Assembly: GCA_025435555.1 (NCBI GenBank)
Contig: JAIWWG010000042.1
Location: 223,922-287,921 of the forward strand
Direction: 5' to 3'
Source of the DNA: Chytriomyces cf. hyalinus JEL632
Taxonomy: Eukaryota; Chytridiomycota; Chytridiomycetes; Chytridiales; Chytriomycetaceae
Length of the DNA: 64,000 nt
Shown here: positions 50,375-62,780 of the stretch, one piece after another
Numbering within the stretch: position 1 is the first letter of the stretch
Layout: every line of letters begins with the position of its first letter
The notes under the pieces: generated by a model
The model's input: the letters and a program-made list of their open reading frames with translations, nothing else
Told to the model about the DNA's origin: nothing
Databases searched by the model: none
Position numbers and translations under genes: made by a program

Positions 50375-50900
50375 GAGATAAAGAGAAAGGAAAAAGAGAG
50401 AAAGTGCGCGTGTATGATTTTGTTTTGTTTGCCTGGGAGGACATCTATGGAACTGAGGGGAGCGGGGGAAAAATTGAAATTTTTCAGAACATGACTGTGG
50501 TTTTTTCTGTATCTTGTTGGCATTCTTTTGCTCCGATGCTTTCTTGCTTCATTTTCCTCATTTTTGTCAGAGACGTGCGCACGTCTTTAAAAATATTTCA
50601 AGAGCATATTTTTTTTTATCTAATGGCGGATTCCGGGATAAGGGCAAGGGGGCAGTGTGAGGGCAGGATGCTTTCTTTCTGCCTGAGAATAAACATATTT
50701 TGAAAGCAGCAATCAAATCGAGAAGGCGACTTCGATGTACCAAAACTCTGGTACCCCCGTTTAATTTTCCATAAATTACAGATCCGCAAGCAGCACAACC
50801 GCTTGCAGTGAATTAGTACAAGATGACAAAAAACAAGAAAAGAAGGCAACAAAAAGAGTGGCGGTGTTTTTACCAAAGTTAATATATAACGCCAACATCT
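50375..50900. other. Convergent intergenic region
   Basis: Between the ends of the ankyrin and PHD genes. AATAAA at about 50689 (plus) is a late poly(A) candidate. No gene is supported; the plus-strand ORF at 50371-50703 has no recognisable feature. Confidence 0.45.
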
Positions 50901-53900
50901 TTACGCGCTTTCATGCGCGTTCCTCTCCAATTCAAGAAGCCTCTTGTACCGTTCCAAAGACATTGCTTTGCCTGATACAATGCTACTGCTGTTTGCCCTG
51001 CACTGCCGAACTTTGGCAAAAAAGTCACGTTTGATTTTCGACTCTGTGATTCGATACACAGTGTTCACAGGCAGAGACCCTGGCTCAGGCCGCGGTTCAG
51101 ATTCAAAGGCGTTTGCCAGGTTGGATGAGCCAGTGGGTCTCACGGCCAATCGCACTCTAAGTTTCGGGATCGGCGGAACACTGACTGGTAACGATGAGGG
51201 ATCCTTCTCGCTTGCAATTAGAGGAGCAATGGCAGTTGGAATAGTTGATAATGCAGTAGGTGCGTTTGGTTTCGGGATTTTGAGTTTCTGCGATTTCGGA
51301 GGCCGACCAGGTCTTCCTTTGGGTCGATCTACTGAGCGTAAAGCACCCGAGTCTTTCAGTCGCGCCATGGCCGCTGAAATACCAGAGAGGATATGATGTG
51401 ATTGCGGTAACTGAGTCTGAGTCGGTTGTTCTGGTATAATGTCGTCCTGCACAAAAATATTAAGATTTAGAAACGTTTGACAATGCAAAAAAAAAAAATT
51501 AACGCACACACACCTCTTGCATAAACTGACAGCGATTACAAATGTATTTCTTTTGCGCTTCCAAGTTCTTTTCGAGTCCTTCTTCGACGCAAGTGAAATG
51601 GTATGACAGGAGACAGGTTGTGCAGTCCAAAAGTTTTCCAGGTGTTTTACATGAATGGCAAACCCCGCTGCGCTTCGGAGCTTCTGCGGGAATAGGGGCA
51701 GGTGGGCCGATGACAGGAGTTGATTGCGCAGCAATTTCTACAGGTTTATCTGGGGCGTTCGGCACTGTGTCCACGACAATTGGAGTGGGCATTCCATTTG
51801 GCTTCACTTCTGAAGGAGTGAGGGCATTTTGACCTTCACTCATGCTTAACGAACCTTCTTTTGGCAACTGAGCGACAGCAGGGATTGAAACTTGTGGTAA
51901 CTGCCCATCAGGAATGATGGGAACTGGCGGCACTGCAATTTCAGGAAGGACGGAGCTTTCAACCTTCATTTCAGCAGCTCCAACTTCGCTGTTGACAACT
52001 GGAAGCTCTGACTTCCGCCGCTTCGCTTTTCGCCCCGCTTCAATTCCATCAACCTCTGTTCGCGTAGATGCTCGCTCATGCGCGTCACTTGTTCTTGTCC
52101 GCAGTGACCGTCCTGCAGACAAGTCAACCGGTTTCACCTCCGCAGGAATCACTGGAACCCATGCCCAAATCTGCCTCTTTCCACGCTTTGCGCGTTTCCC
52201 CTGAGATTCATTTTGTGGAACAACTGCTGCTGCATCTGCAACAAAAGGGGGAGTGGGGATCGGTGCTTTGGCGGGCATTGGCTGAACCGCTTCTGAGGGT
52301 TTGGATTCGATTGGCAAATTTGTTGATGAAGGTTCGGATTTCTTCAAATCTTGTGATACATGGGTTGAGTGTGGATCGTGCTTGGTTGTTGGTTCTGGAG
52401 CTATGATGGGTTTCTGCGTTATTCCCGCTGGCATAATTGATGGTACCACAGCAAGCTGGTGTATAGGAGCACTTTCATGGACGGTCGCAGCAACGGGTGT
52501 TATGACAGTTACTATTGCTGCGGCTGGTTGGGATGCCACAAAAAGCTTTTCAGGCAATGCATCCGCATTCTCCTGCAGGGGTTCTACAGTTGGATTCTGT
52601 TGCAATATTCTTGACTCCTGTGCATTCGACGCAACCGAATTCGAGCCAACAATCTCTTTCTGATTTGCAATTGCGAGGCTTTGAATCCCAGCTGCTGCGA
52701 TGGCCCTTTGATCATCCGCCTTCTTCTGCTCGTTTAAAGATTCAGACTTTGAACTGATGACTGAATTTCCTGTCCTTAGCCGCAGCTTGAGTTTCGGCAA
52801 AGTGGGTGGAGATAATGGGGCCACTCGAATAGCCAGCCTCTTTTCCGGCTGCTTTACATCCGGTGCCGCAATGACTGATTCTGATAGATTTATAGTGGGG
52901 GTTTTGGATTCGTGGATCCGCTGACGTTGACTTGTAGAAACGGTGGCTGAAGAAGCCACAGTCCCATTCTGCAATCCTGCTCCTGCTGTCAGATTGGAGG
53001 AATTAATATTCGTTCGTCGATCCTCGTGGATAGGTACAATTGGAGGAAAAATTTCAGATTGTTGAGTGGGTGGAAGGATAGCATTTCGGCCGTTTTCGGT
53101 TTGGAAAAGATTGCTTCGAGCATTGAGGGTATTTGAAATTGAGGGCGCGTTGCTGATTCGCCCTTGGGTGAGGGTAGCGGAAGATCCGGCAGTGATGGGG
53201 TAGTCAAAGTCATGCTGCAAGAAGAAAAGGTAATGAGGACTGCATCGGGTGAAAAAAAAACGCAAAAGGGAACGGCAACACTCACCGACGAGTCAAACGA
53301 AAAGGTCACAAGATCCAGCTGTCCCGATGTTTCATCCACGTTTGCACCCCCAAACACATCAACCTTTGGTGGTTTCGATGGCGCCGACACTCGCACGCCA
53401 AAGGGGTCATACGCTTGTTCGGCCCGGTCGTTCGCAAACATGGATTCAAAATCCAGCGCACCAATGCCAGGGAATATTGAATCCTCCGTAATCATTTGAT
53501 TATGGTCAAAATAGAATAGTTCCGAGTGCTGATTTCCCACAGACGCTGCGCCGATAAAATCCAGAGGTGCTGCGGGAGTGGACCCATTCGTGGAGCTGCT
53601 TTTGTTAACAGAGGATATTGAGATGGATGACGGGCCGTTTGTTGAAGTTGTGCTCCGCCGGGAACTGTTAACTCGTGTTGGCGCAGTCGCAGGGATTGAC
53701 ATGGACGCACTGTTATGCATGGAGAGAGCAGCTGAGCTCTGAGGCCGGTTCGCAGAATCATTTGCAGAAGATTGGAGTGAATCGAAGGCTGCCGAGTATG
53801 GTGTCTGTTTGAGAGGGGATAGTTGTGACAAGGGCAATAGCGAGGAGTCCAGGAAGGGAAGCCCGGCCATGGCGGAAGAACCGAGAATTGTTGGCGGACC

Positions 53901-53948
53901 CTTCGAAAGAGACTGTGTTTCGATCCGAGTCGTGGAGGTGTTATTCAT
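50901..53948 (-). CDS. PHD-finger and AT-hook protein, probable chromatin factor
   Basis: Three main exons from ATG 53948 (MNNTSTTRIETQSLSKG). The first 900 residues are disordered, rich in Ser, Pro and Ala, with a basic patch (GKRAKRGKRQIWAWVPV). A PHD-type zinc finger follows: CHSCKTPGKLLDCTTCLLSY, HFTCVEEGLEK and YICNRCQF, a Cys4-His-Cys3 pattern. After the next intron is an AT-hook, DRPKGRPGRPPKSQKLK, and a helical C-terminus (KAMSLERYKRLLELERNAHE). PHD fingers read histone tails and AT-hooks bind the minor groove of AT-rich DNA, so a nuclear chromatin role is likely. I do not recognise the exact orthologue. Confidence 0.75.
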
Positions 53949-54416
53949 GCTGAGCTGCGGGAGGTGGTAATTTTGCGGTGATTATTGATGGTGCATACAC
54001 AACACAACAAGGGGCAAAACTGTTCACCATCGATTCGTTGAGTGGGATGATTGGCGGGGAGGTTGGTGGTGTTTTGATTGCACAAAGTGTTTTTGCGGAG
54101 ACAAGATGCAGACCCTCACAGCAGCCGTCCAAGCTTAGAACGACGCTTTCGATTCAAGGATTGATGCTGATGCAATGGATACGATAAGATAAGAGTGCGG
54201 TTCGTCCCGCGTGTGATGGAGTGAGGCTGAAGAAACTCTCGAGAAAGAGCCACCAAGGAACGGAATTCGCCAAATGCTCGAAGGCCAATGACGCTGCAGG
54301 TGAGGCAGGGTCTGACCGGGCCTGGAATGTTTGAGCCGAGCGGGGGGAAGCAGGAAAGCTGGAAAGCTGCCAAGTTTTGCTTTCTTGTGTCTGTTTATTT
54401 TACTTTGAACACACTA
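53949..54416. other. Divergent intergenic region
   Basis: Probable promoters of the PHD gene and the Ser/Thr-rich gene. At 54417 an ATG opens a short frame (MSSLPVTSWFKQ) ending at a GTAAGT donor, which could be a first exon, but no normal-sized intron joins it in frame to the next exon. Confidence 0.4.
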
Positions 54417-54544
54417 TGTCATCATTGCCTGTGACGAGTTGGTTCAAGCAGGTAAGTATTTAAAACCAATGGCAGTGGTGTTTTGATGGAACGAATGGAA
54501 GAGTTGCAATTTACGCTCAAACATCCAACGCTGTGACCTCCTGC

Positions 54545-57002
54545 ATGGCGTCCACTTTGACCCGGAGCGGCGATCACGCTGGCAATACCCAACTAAGCAA
54601 TAACAATATCGTCATGCGAGAGAACAGCAGTCGTGGGCCCAGGAGTTGGTCCAACAAAATCAAAAGCCTTGTCGCGCCTGGACCGAATCAAAACGCGTCT
54701 CAAGAGACATTTTCAGAAGATAGACTCGGAGAAAGGAAAAGAAGCGCCAGTGAAAGCATTTCAAAGTGGGGATACAAGTTTAATCTGGGCAAAAAGAGCC
54801 AGGACCTGGGTTCCCAGCTTGAGACTGAAGATGTGCATCCCGTGTATGCTTTGGTGCATGCTTCGGTAAATACCAAACCAAAGATGATACCCAGAGTAAC
54901 TCAGTCTCTGTTGCGAGATTTGGTAGCACTGAATTTATTATTGCTCGAAGCAGGAAGTGCAGCCAGCCCGCGCGTTTGCCAAAGCAGAAGACGCAGCAAC
55001 CGACACTCTGGAGTCCAATGCTTTGAAAGATGCGATTGAAGATGCTTTAAATGCTGCGAACAATGTCAGCGACATGGCTTCCTCTGGTCAAGAAAACATG
55101 ATGTCCCCTTCAAAACTGCCTTCAAATCGCGATAGCCTGAACTCGGCTCTCAAACTGAACAATACTCCGACAAAAACTCTAAATCGGTTCCCACTAAGAT
55201 CCAAGCTGACCACGCAACCCAGCACTGAGCAACTGTCGGTGCACAAAAGCGCGATCCGACATCAGAGGGCGGAGCATGATTCCAAATATGGTCGCAGCAG
55301 TCATGCCAAAGTGTCATTCGACCTTACTTGCGACTTCAAAGAAGCGATGGACCAACATGCCACGGTAGAATCAAGTCCCTCGCTTGTTGGAACTAGAACA
55401 AACGATTCTGTTTCAAGAAAAACAAGCACAACACACGCCCGCTCAACCGCAAACTGCCCTGCGTCACCCCATGTCGAATCTTCAAATGTCGCCCACAACT
55501 CCAAATAGGACTAAAACACTTCGCAGTCGACCGCCATCGCGAATCCCAGTTCCCGTGCATTCGGCATGTGCAACATCTCAAACGCCAAACTCGAAATCTT
55601 TCAACTCCAAAGAAAAATCTTTGAAAGGCGTATCGCTTGTTAGGTTGTACTGGAGTCCATCCAGACTTCCAGTGAGCACGCGCACAACATCGATAAGAAC
55701 AGGCCAATCCGCCATGGACAAAATCCGTTCCCGGTACAACCTGCTCTGTCACATTTACAACCTATCACAGTGAAGAATCATCCGTTGGAACGACCAGTCG
55801 ACAGACAACTCTTTTCGGACTCCTCGCAACTTGCAAATGGTTTAGAATCAGACACATCTGGAACTGGCAATGCTATGCGGTTAGTTTCGAGTGACGCATT
55901 TGAATGCATGCTTGGGCCAGCAGAAGCTCGGAATGAGAAGCCAAGGGAACTTGTGTATATGATAGCCGCGCAGCCTTCCTCACACCCGAGCCATTTGGAC
56001 GCGCCACTACATCTCCCAACCTCAACCCAAGATACAGACCAACATTCTTGAAACAAACAAGGCTCGAATAGGCTTCTTAATGGCTGCGGCAACTCTTTAG
56101 CTGGTGCAGATTCAATTCAAACCATTTCAGCCAACATTTTCAAAGTACTCGAGCCATTCCTCAAAGATTCTGAGAGGGAGAAACAAGCAGCTGCTCAACT
56201 TCTTTCGGCACAACTGAAGGATGGGCTTGCACAGTTCGAGTTATGCGGAATCAAGTGCAGTCATACATCGGCCATGGTTCAAACTATCGAAAGCGGGACT
56301 AGAAACGCGTTGAATACGTCTACCTCAGCGATAAAGAGGCAGGGTTTGGATCTTTCGTCATCTCAGGAGAAGCTCCGACCGACTCTAAAATTCAGACTCG
56401 CCCCAGGCATTCGCTACGCGTCTGAACCAGAATCAGTGTCGGGGTCGTCATGCGGGAGGGTATCCGTAGCTGGATGCAGTTGTAACGGCAGTGAGGAAAC
56501 ATGCACAGAAAACAGCGAGGAAGGGTATCTAGGACCAAAACGCCAAAGTGATGCTCGATTGGAGGAAGCCAAGATGACATCTAAACTGGCGCTGAGCCGA
56601 TATTACTCGAGCCTCGAAGCGGCGAATGCGCAAGAACAGAAGCTGGCAGACAATGCCGAAACTGCCTCCTCAACTGACACTCTGAATAAGATGGGATGGA
56701 ATGTATCTTCTTTTCAAACGTCAGCATCCGCAATTGGTCGGTACATGGAAGGGTACCCTATTGCCAAGTCGCTGGCACCTGAGTCTGGGTCCTCAGCAAC
56801 TCGAAGAAAACGGGTTGGAAGCAAAAAAAGGGAATCCAACGCGACTAACATCGACAAGGGTCCACTGCTGGGATCCGACACACTGGATGTCGTGCGAGCG
56901 AGGGCTGCTTCAACAAGATCGCTTGCGTCAAATCAGTCCATGATTGCGAGTGTGGGCACGTTGCGTTCGAGGTTAACGTCTGTAGAGCCTCAAAGCGAGT
57001 AG
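54545..57002 (+). CDS. Ser/Thr-rich protein of unknown function, multi-exon model uncertain
   Basis: A chain of overlapping open frames that can be joined by plausible introns: MASTLTRSGDHAGNTQ... to HPVYALVHAS (donor about 54865), then EVQPARAFAKAEDAA... to about 55372, then KQAQHTPAQPQTAL... to SLKG (donor about 55630), then SSEHAHNIDKNRPIRHG and onward. In that last frame a TGA stands at 56049, with good coding on both sides (MRLVSSDAFECMLGPAEARN before, SIQTISANIFKVLEPFLKDS after). An intron from a GTATAT near 55957 to CGAATAG near 56072 would skip it. The product has no recognisable domain; it is rich in Ser, Thr and Asn with a short coiled coil near 56580-56660. It may be a real gene or one beginning to decay. 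Confidence 0.45.
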
Positions 57003-57134
57003 GTACATTCGCTATGCGAGCAGCCAGTGAATGTAGTTTAAGTAGGTCACATGCATTCATGTTAAGGATCACCAAGCACTAAGCATGTTTGAATAATCTG
57101 ATCTGTGGGACAATTGAAGCGTATCACAAAATAA

Positions 57135-59882
57135 ATGCGGGAGGAAGAAGAACCGCTGCTTCTCGATCAGAACACAGCTCAGTCTGCGCATCCGCAACCA
57201 CGCAGAGTAGCCTATGCAGCAACGGGGCCTCAACCGGCAACGGCTCGGCGGCTCGGTTCGCTCGGCATGGCTGTGAACACTGTGGGACCAGTGCGGAGCA
57301 TGAACATGTCGCGTGAGTCTTTGCACTGTACATCTATCGATTATAGCGCCGAACTTGATGCTTAGCATCGTTGGTAGTTGCACATATCTGTTGCTCACAT
57401 ATGCTTGTCTCCAGCTGTGCATGCAAGCAGCAATATCAACCACCCAAGCTCCAACAACCTCACTGGCTCCTCAGATTGGACCACCGATATCAGTGCAGCT
57501 CAATCCTTCAGTCGCGACATGTCGTTTTCAACAAACCCGAATCAGAATCTTCTCGGCGCAACTCCTCGAGCGTCCATCTTCAACTCGAACTCAGCCCAGC
57601 ACTCAAACTCTTCATCGAACTCGAAATCGCAACATCGTCGGGCAATAACCCCGCCGAGCAACTTGCATCATGCAGGTTTAAATATCAACAAGGGAAGGGA
57701 CAGCAACATGACCACCAGCTGTGCTCGAATTCTCTCTTCTTCGTATTCTTCACTATCCTCTCAGCATAGCATGGTCGTCATGCAGTCCTCTAGGCACTTC
57801 AATTCTCTGTCCCCCCGTGCAGCCGGTTCCACCGCGTCAGCTGATTCGCTCGGATTGGAACGGAATCCAATCTCATCGAAAAGCAGCATTGGGTTCAGTC
57901 CACATATCCTCGCTCAATCTGACGACCAAATATTCACTTCGTCGCATTCACACTCGGATTCAACGGCAAAAGATACCGCAAGTGAAGCGCACCCTTCTGC
58001 GTTTGAGGATTCAACAAGCAACCATGGCAATGATACGTCAAGTGGAAGCCATAGTTGGGATTTTGGGCCCGATCCTTTGCCTGCTAGAATTCCGTCTGCC
58101 GAGAGTGAGCAAGATACTCGGAAGCAAAAAAGTCTCGCTGAGCAAGGAAACCCGCCCGCAGAGACTGCCAGCAATTCCCGTCTACCGCATTTAGATGACT
58201 CTCCAGCAATAGGCAGAATATTGAACGATGATTTCCGAGAGCCTGCATCACCACGTCCGGTGCCTTTTATCGACTTGTCAAAGTTGGAACCCGAGGGAAA
58301 CTTGTTCTTGGACACTCCTCGAAGCAGATCAGCCAGCTCAAACAATCGCGCCAGAAACAAAAGCGGTGGCAGCAGTGCGACAGGAACGATTCGGAGAAGG
58401 TTTCGCACAAGCGACCATCACGGCAATCCAGACAGTATCATGGACGACACTGAGGACGAAGATCGCGAATCTAATCAACCATTTAGCCATCGAAATCATC
58501 TAGACTTTAACATCATCTCTGACTACCTGACCTCGGTCATGATCAATTCGAGCGCAGACTTGTACGACTCGTTTCATTCCAACCAGGCTGAGACAGCACC
58601 AGCAAACACTTCATGGCGCCATCGAAGCAGCCTTTCTGGTCGTAATTTGGATCGCGGCGAATACTATTATCAGCAAAAATCTATGCGTTTCATGTTTCAT
58701 AGCGACGTGACAGAGACTGTGCGGAGCCCATTGTTTGAAACACTTCCATTGGCCTCGTATGAATCCTCGATAGCTGAGATCCTACAAGCTGGAACATTTT
58801 GGCTGGACGTGTGCAATCCAACTTCGGAAGAAATGAACACACTTACTCGGCTCTTCAAAATTCATCCTTTGTCAGCCGAAGATATCATGACTGAGGAGAC
58901 GCGAGAAAAATGCGAGGCGTTCCCGAATTATTATTTTATAGCCATTCGCACATTCGATAGCGATCAATTCAGCGCCACATACATGCAGCCCATTAACGTT
59001 TATATTATCGTGTTCCGCGAGTGTGTTTTATCGGTATGTCTGGGTGCGAGTATTCGTTGTCAAAAGTCTGACTTTATATTTCAGTTTCATTCGCAACCCA
59101 TCGTCCATCTGAACAACGTACTGAATCGTGTGGAGCAGTTGAAATTGTATGGTCTGAATATCTCTCCCGATTGGCTCAATTATGCTCTCATTGATGACAT
59201 AACCGATGGATTTATGCCATCTTTGAGACACATTGAATTGGAAGTTGATGCAATCGATGAGCTTGTGCTGATTCTGAAGGAGAGAGAGCAGGTATCATAT
59301 CGTGTCTTGCTTATTACCTGTCGCGATGTTCCTCAATTGCAGGTATTGCCATTACTCAGAGTGATATGCTACGACGCATTGGCCATGCCCGTAAACGTGT
59401 GATGGTGTTACTTCGACTGCTCATCACCAAGGCGGATGTGATCAAAGCAGTAATCAAGCGATGCGGGCAGAGACTTGCGCCTGAAAGTGAAACAACTCTC
59501 TACTTGGGAGACATTCAAGGTAGGACTTGACCGGTTGCTGCAAACGTGAACTAAGCCAACCCGTTTAGACCATATCATCACAATGGTCCAGACACTCAAC
59601 CACTGCGACAAAACACTGACACGATCCCATAGCAACTACTTGGCCCAAATCTCGATCGAAATCACACAAGCATCCAACCGCACTAACGACGTTGTTCTCA
59701 AAATGACTGCACTCGCAAGTATCCTTGTTCCGCTCAACATTATCACGGGATTATGGGGGATGAATGTGAGAGTTCCAGGCGAAGAGAGTGAAGGTTTGGC
59801 TTGGTTTTTTGTTGTTTTGGGGCTTATGGTGGTGGTTGCGATTGTTTCGTTCATGGTTGTGCGGAGACATAATATAGTTTGA
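57135..59882 (+). CDS. CorA-type magnesium transporter (Alr1/Mnr2-like)
   Basis: Five exons (57135-57312, 57415-59033, 59085-59291, 59360-59519, 59569-59882) join in frame to about 825 residues. The first 430 residues are Ser/Asn-rich and cytosolic; EEEEPLLLDQN near the start is an acidic dileucine-type motif, as on vacuolar proteins. The CorA domain follows: WLDVCNPTSEEMNTLTRLF, IHPLSAEDIMTEETREKCE, FPNYYFIAIRTF and FMPSLRHIELEVDAIDELVL. Near the C-terminus ITGLWGMNV holds the invariant GMN selectivity motif at the end of the first membrane helix, followed by a second helix (AWFFVVLGLMVVVAIVSFMV). It should form a pentameric Mg2+ channel; the long N-terminus fits the fungal Alr1/Mnr2 branch. 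Confidence 0.9.
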
Positions 59883-60014
59883 ACAGGCAACATGTTGTTT
59901 AGTGGGAATGAATTCAATGTGTGCACAGATTCAAGTGCAAAGTGCAAGTGGTCGAGCAAGGAGCGTGAAGAGGTGCAAACATTCTGGTATAGTTTGTATT
60001 AAGAGTATTGCATC

Positions 60015-60096
60015 GGGGAAATGGCCGAGTGGTCCAAGGCGCTACGTTCAGGTCGTAGTCCAGCAATGGGCGTGGGTTCGAACCCCACTTTCCTCA
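60015..60096 (+). tRNA. tRNA-Leu (anticodon CAG)
   Basis: Acceptor stem GGGGAAA/TTTCCTC, A box TGGCCGAGTGGTCCAAGG, anticodon loop TTCAGGT, long variable arm and B box GGTTCGAACCC. No intron. Decodes CUG. Confidence 0.95.
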
Positions 60097-60299
60097 CCCT
60101 TTTCGTTATCATGCACAGGCTTGTGCATATTGAACTATGTTATTCTTTTTTTTTTTTCCCACTATTCTGCTATGCTGGGCTGATAAGACGATTTCTAATA
60201 GATAGAGCTCGTACCTCACTGTTCATACTAGAGGACATGGAGCAAGATGCGCCTTGACTTCCAAATGTCTCATGAAAAGTGGCTGGCGTCAGAACGTGA

Positions 60300-60445
60300 C
60301 ACATTCTCGCATGTGAGTTCAATGAAGAAAGCATAAAGCCGCACGTAAAGGGACTTTATTCTTGGTCGATTAATATCGATCAAGCGCTTCCCTGAGTATT
60401 GATAAGCTAGTTTGAGTTGCCGAAGGTGCATCTCGATTTAAATGA
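60300..60445 (-). repeat. Partial inverted copy of the 225-bp tRNA-flanking repeat
   Basis: On the minus strand this reads ATGCACCTTCGG..., CTCAGGGAAGCG..., TTAATCGACCAAGAATAAAG and CTTCATTGAAC in the order found in the plus-strand copies at 61215 and 62172. Similarity is patchy, so ends are approximate. Confidence 0.55.
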
Positions 60446-60509
60446 AGTAATAAGTTTGACCGAGCAATAGGTATTATAATTAATAATGTTTGAATTTTAA
60501 TTTATTATA

Positions 60510-60591
60510 GCGTAGTTGGCCGAGTGGTCTAAGGCGTCGGTCTTAAGATCCGATATGGTAACATGCGTGGGTTCAAACCCCACACTACGCA
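60510..60591 (+). tRNA. tRNA-Leu (anticodon UAA)
   Basis: Acceptor stem GCGTAGT/ACTACGC, A box TGGCCGAGTGGTCTAAGG, anticodon loop CTTAAGA, variable arm and B box GGTTCAAACCC. The last anticodon-stem pair is T-T. Decodes UUA/UUG. Confidence 0.93.
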
Positions 60592-61214
60592 TCGTTTTTA
60601 CACCACCGTCAAACAGGTGGAAGATGTTGTTGGTCTTCAGCGAATCACAACGGGCTGAAAGCAAAGTACGTAACGGCAAATACAGTGAAACGCGAGGTCA
60701 TGAACAAAGAACAGCTTGATTTGAGCACAGAGCAAAGATAAATCTCATCAGCTTTTTGCTTGCCAAGTATGCACCTTTCATGGCATGTTTCTGTCACTTT
60801 GCATTTTCCCAATCTATTTTGAGACGTTAATTTTGGTGTCGTGTCGTCCAATTGCCCATGAGTAGCACTTAGAACAGATCTCTTATCTCTAGATTGGTAC
60901 GTGTGGCGTACAAGAGGTGCCACAGTTGATATTGAATGAGAGTTTATTTAGAGAGTTCTAAGTACAGATGTCTGTCGTGTAAACACTGATAATAAAGGAT
61001 AGGCCGTAGCATTTATCGATCCTAAACAAGCATTTGTGTCAATAAAAGACAGGCAAATGTGAATAATGCATCTTGCGCATTATTTTGCTGATCACGCTTG
61101 AGACGGCATTCATTTACACTGGCTGCGCATTCAGGAGCAGTTCTTCCTCTGCAACTGATTCAACATTATTATGTGCACCTTTATAGCATTTTGACTGAAC
61201 AGAAACAGCGTCTT
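60592..61214. other. Intergenic region
   Basis: No supported gene or repeat; the minus-strand ORF at 60645-60923 has no recognisable feature. Confidence 0.4.
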
Positions 61215-61435
61215 GTCATGATTCATGGATCAAATTCGTCAAAGATACACCTTCGGTGACTCATCTAAGTGATAGCCTATGAATGCTCAGGGAGGCAGGC
61301 ATTGCACAAACATTGTTTCAATCTCTGAAACATGTGCCGTTTTGATCGCCGACCAAGAATAAAGTCTCGGAACACCTGACTTTATACTTCCTTTACTGAA
61401 CTTAAACTTGAGAGAGCGTGTCTAGATCTATACTA
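61215..61435 (+). repeat. 225-bp dispersed repeat, copy A
   Basis: Roughly 80% similar by eye to 62172-62400. Shared blocks include GTCATGATTCATGGATCAA, AGATACACCTTC, AGCCTATGAA, CGACCAAGAATAAAGTCT, GAACACCTGACTTTATACTT and CCTTTA(C/T)TGAAC. It has no coding frame. An AATAAA sits in each copy. Confidence 0.8.
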
Positions 61436-61969
61436 TGAGAAGGTGCTCAAGGCGGATGCTGGTGCCCCTGTACACAGCCACAATCATTACAAATGCGCAT
61501 TTGCATGCTTGCAGGTCGAATGGTGATAGTATTTTGGCCTCCAGTCCAATGTCTGTAATGTACGTGTTGCGCTAGTGCAACGCATCCTGCACAACGCGAA
61601 GTCTTACCAAGAGCCAGAAGCCCTTTCCAACAAAGTTCGAATCGCAAACATTTAACTTGTCGCTTTTTTGTGCATCCCAATCCGTGGAAGCCTGCCGACA
61701 AGTCAAAACATAAGTAGATAGCTCGCGCTTTTTGTTCACCTCATGGGATTTTATTTTCCGCACCCAACAAAATGACGGCATTAAAGATGAATGTGACATA
61801 ATCGTCCCCCAACTCACCACTATGCACCGTGTTGCATGCGATGTGGCCAGAATGTTTCAATCACATTCCTAACCACTGCCAGACCTTTCTTGCTCCCGGC
61901 AGTATTGGCATTCAAGTTAAATCTCGTGGTCAAGGACCGACCGATTCAATAAGGTGACGTGACAAAAGG
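61436..61969. other. Intergenic region between repeat copy A and tRNA-Leu
   Basis: No supported gene; the minus-strand ORFs at 61447-61820 overlap in two frames and lack recognisable motifs. Confidence 0.4.
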
Positions 61970-62052
61970 TGAACAGAGTGGGATTCGAACCCACGCCTAT
62001 TACTAGACCACAACTTGAGTGTGGCGCCTTAGACCAACTCGGCCATCTGTCC
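61970..62052 (-). tRNA. tRNA-Leu (anticodon CAA), copy 3
   Basis: Minus-strand copy with acceptor stem GGACAGA/TCTGTTC, anticodon loop CTCAAGT and B box GGTTCGAATCC, no intron; matches copy 2 across the tRNA body. It lies between two direct copies of the 225-bp repeat. Confidence 0.95.
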
Positions 62053-62171
62053 ATGTCGCATTGAAAGAAACGTTGCATGATTATTACAAGTAAAAAGTAC
62101 TTCGATTGCCTTTTCAAATGAGCTGCCGCTACTGCAGCATGATCCTGCGCATCTAAATCATTTCCATGTGT

Positions 62172-62400
62172 GTCATGATTCATGGATCAATTTCGTTGTA
62201 GATACACCTTCAGTGACTTTATCTAAGCTACAGCCTATGAAAGCTCAGGGAAGCAGGGCGTTGCACCATTGTTGTTTCAATCTGAAACTGGTGCCATTTG
62301 ATCAAAATTAATCGACCAAGAATAAAGTCTGTGAACACCTGACTTTATACTTCCTTTATTGAACGTAAACACAAGAGACTGTGTCAAACTCTGACAATGT
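62172..62400 (+). repeat. 225-bp dispersed repeat, copy B
   Basis: Direct repeat of copy A with the same block order; 957 bp separate their starts, and a tRNA-Leu gene lies between. Homology ends near 62400. Confidence 0.8.
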
Positions 62401-62780
62401 GCCACTGACACATCCACAACCTGCATTGTCTCTCTCGAGATCATGAACGCAATCCCCGCAACCACCGCAAATACGGCAGATGCAACTGCCAGAACTCCAA
62501 GGATATCCACAGCTAGTTCATGAGAAGGAATGAATATGCACAGAGGGCAGGGATTAAAGATTCAGAGGTAATCGTAAAAGTTGTCCGAGTAAGCATCCTA
62601 ACCATATTCATTGCTGCCGGAGTTGTCATCACCACAATTGCAATTGATTCTGCCACACCTGTACCTGAGAAATATGTCTTCACAAAATTGTGGTAATATG
62701 GGCACATGCATGACAGCAAACATATGCGCGTCAAATGCTTTGTGAAGCAAGTTGAAAAGTATTACTATGGAGCCCTGCAA
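62277..62780 (-). CDS. Possible small membrane protein
   Basis: Two overlapping minus-strand ORF groups. The downstream frame contains a strong hydrophobic helix, DILGVLAVASAVFAVVAGIA (about 62440-62505). An upstream frame starts MQGSIVILFNLLHKAFDAHM at 62780 and is also hydrophobic. An intron between about 62520 and 62660 could join them, but the exact junction is not clear and no family is recognised. The 3' part overlaps repeat copy B. It may be a real two-helix protein or chance. Confidence 0.25.

Noticed and set aside
61447-61820. Minus-strand Cys-rich ORFs beside repeat copy A
   Set aside because: Two overlapping frames with no family features; the Cys content comes from frames without spacing typical of zinc fingers.
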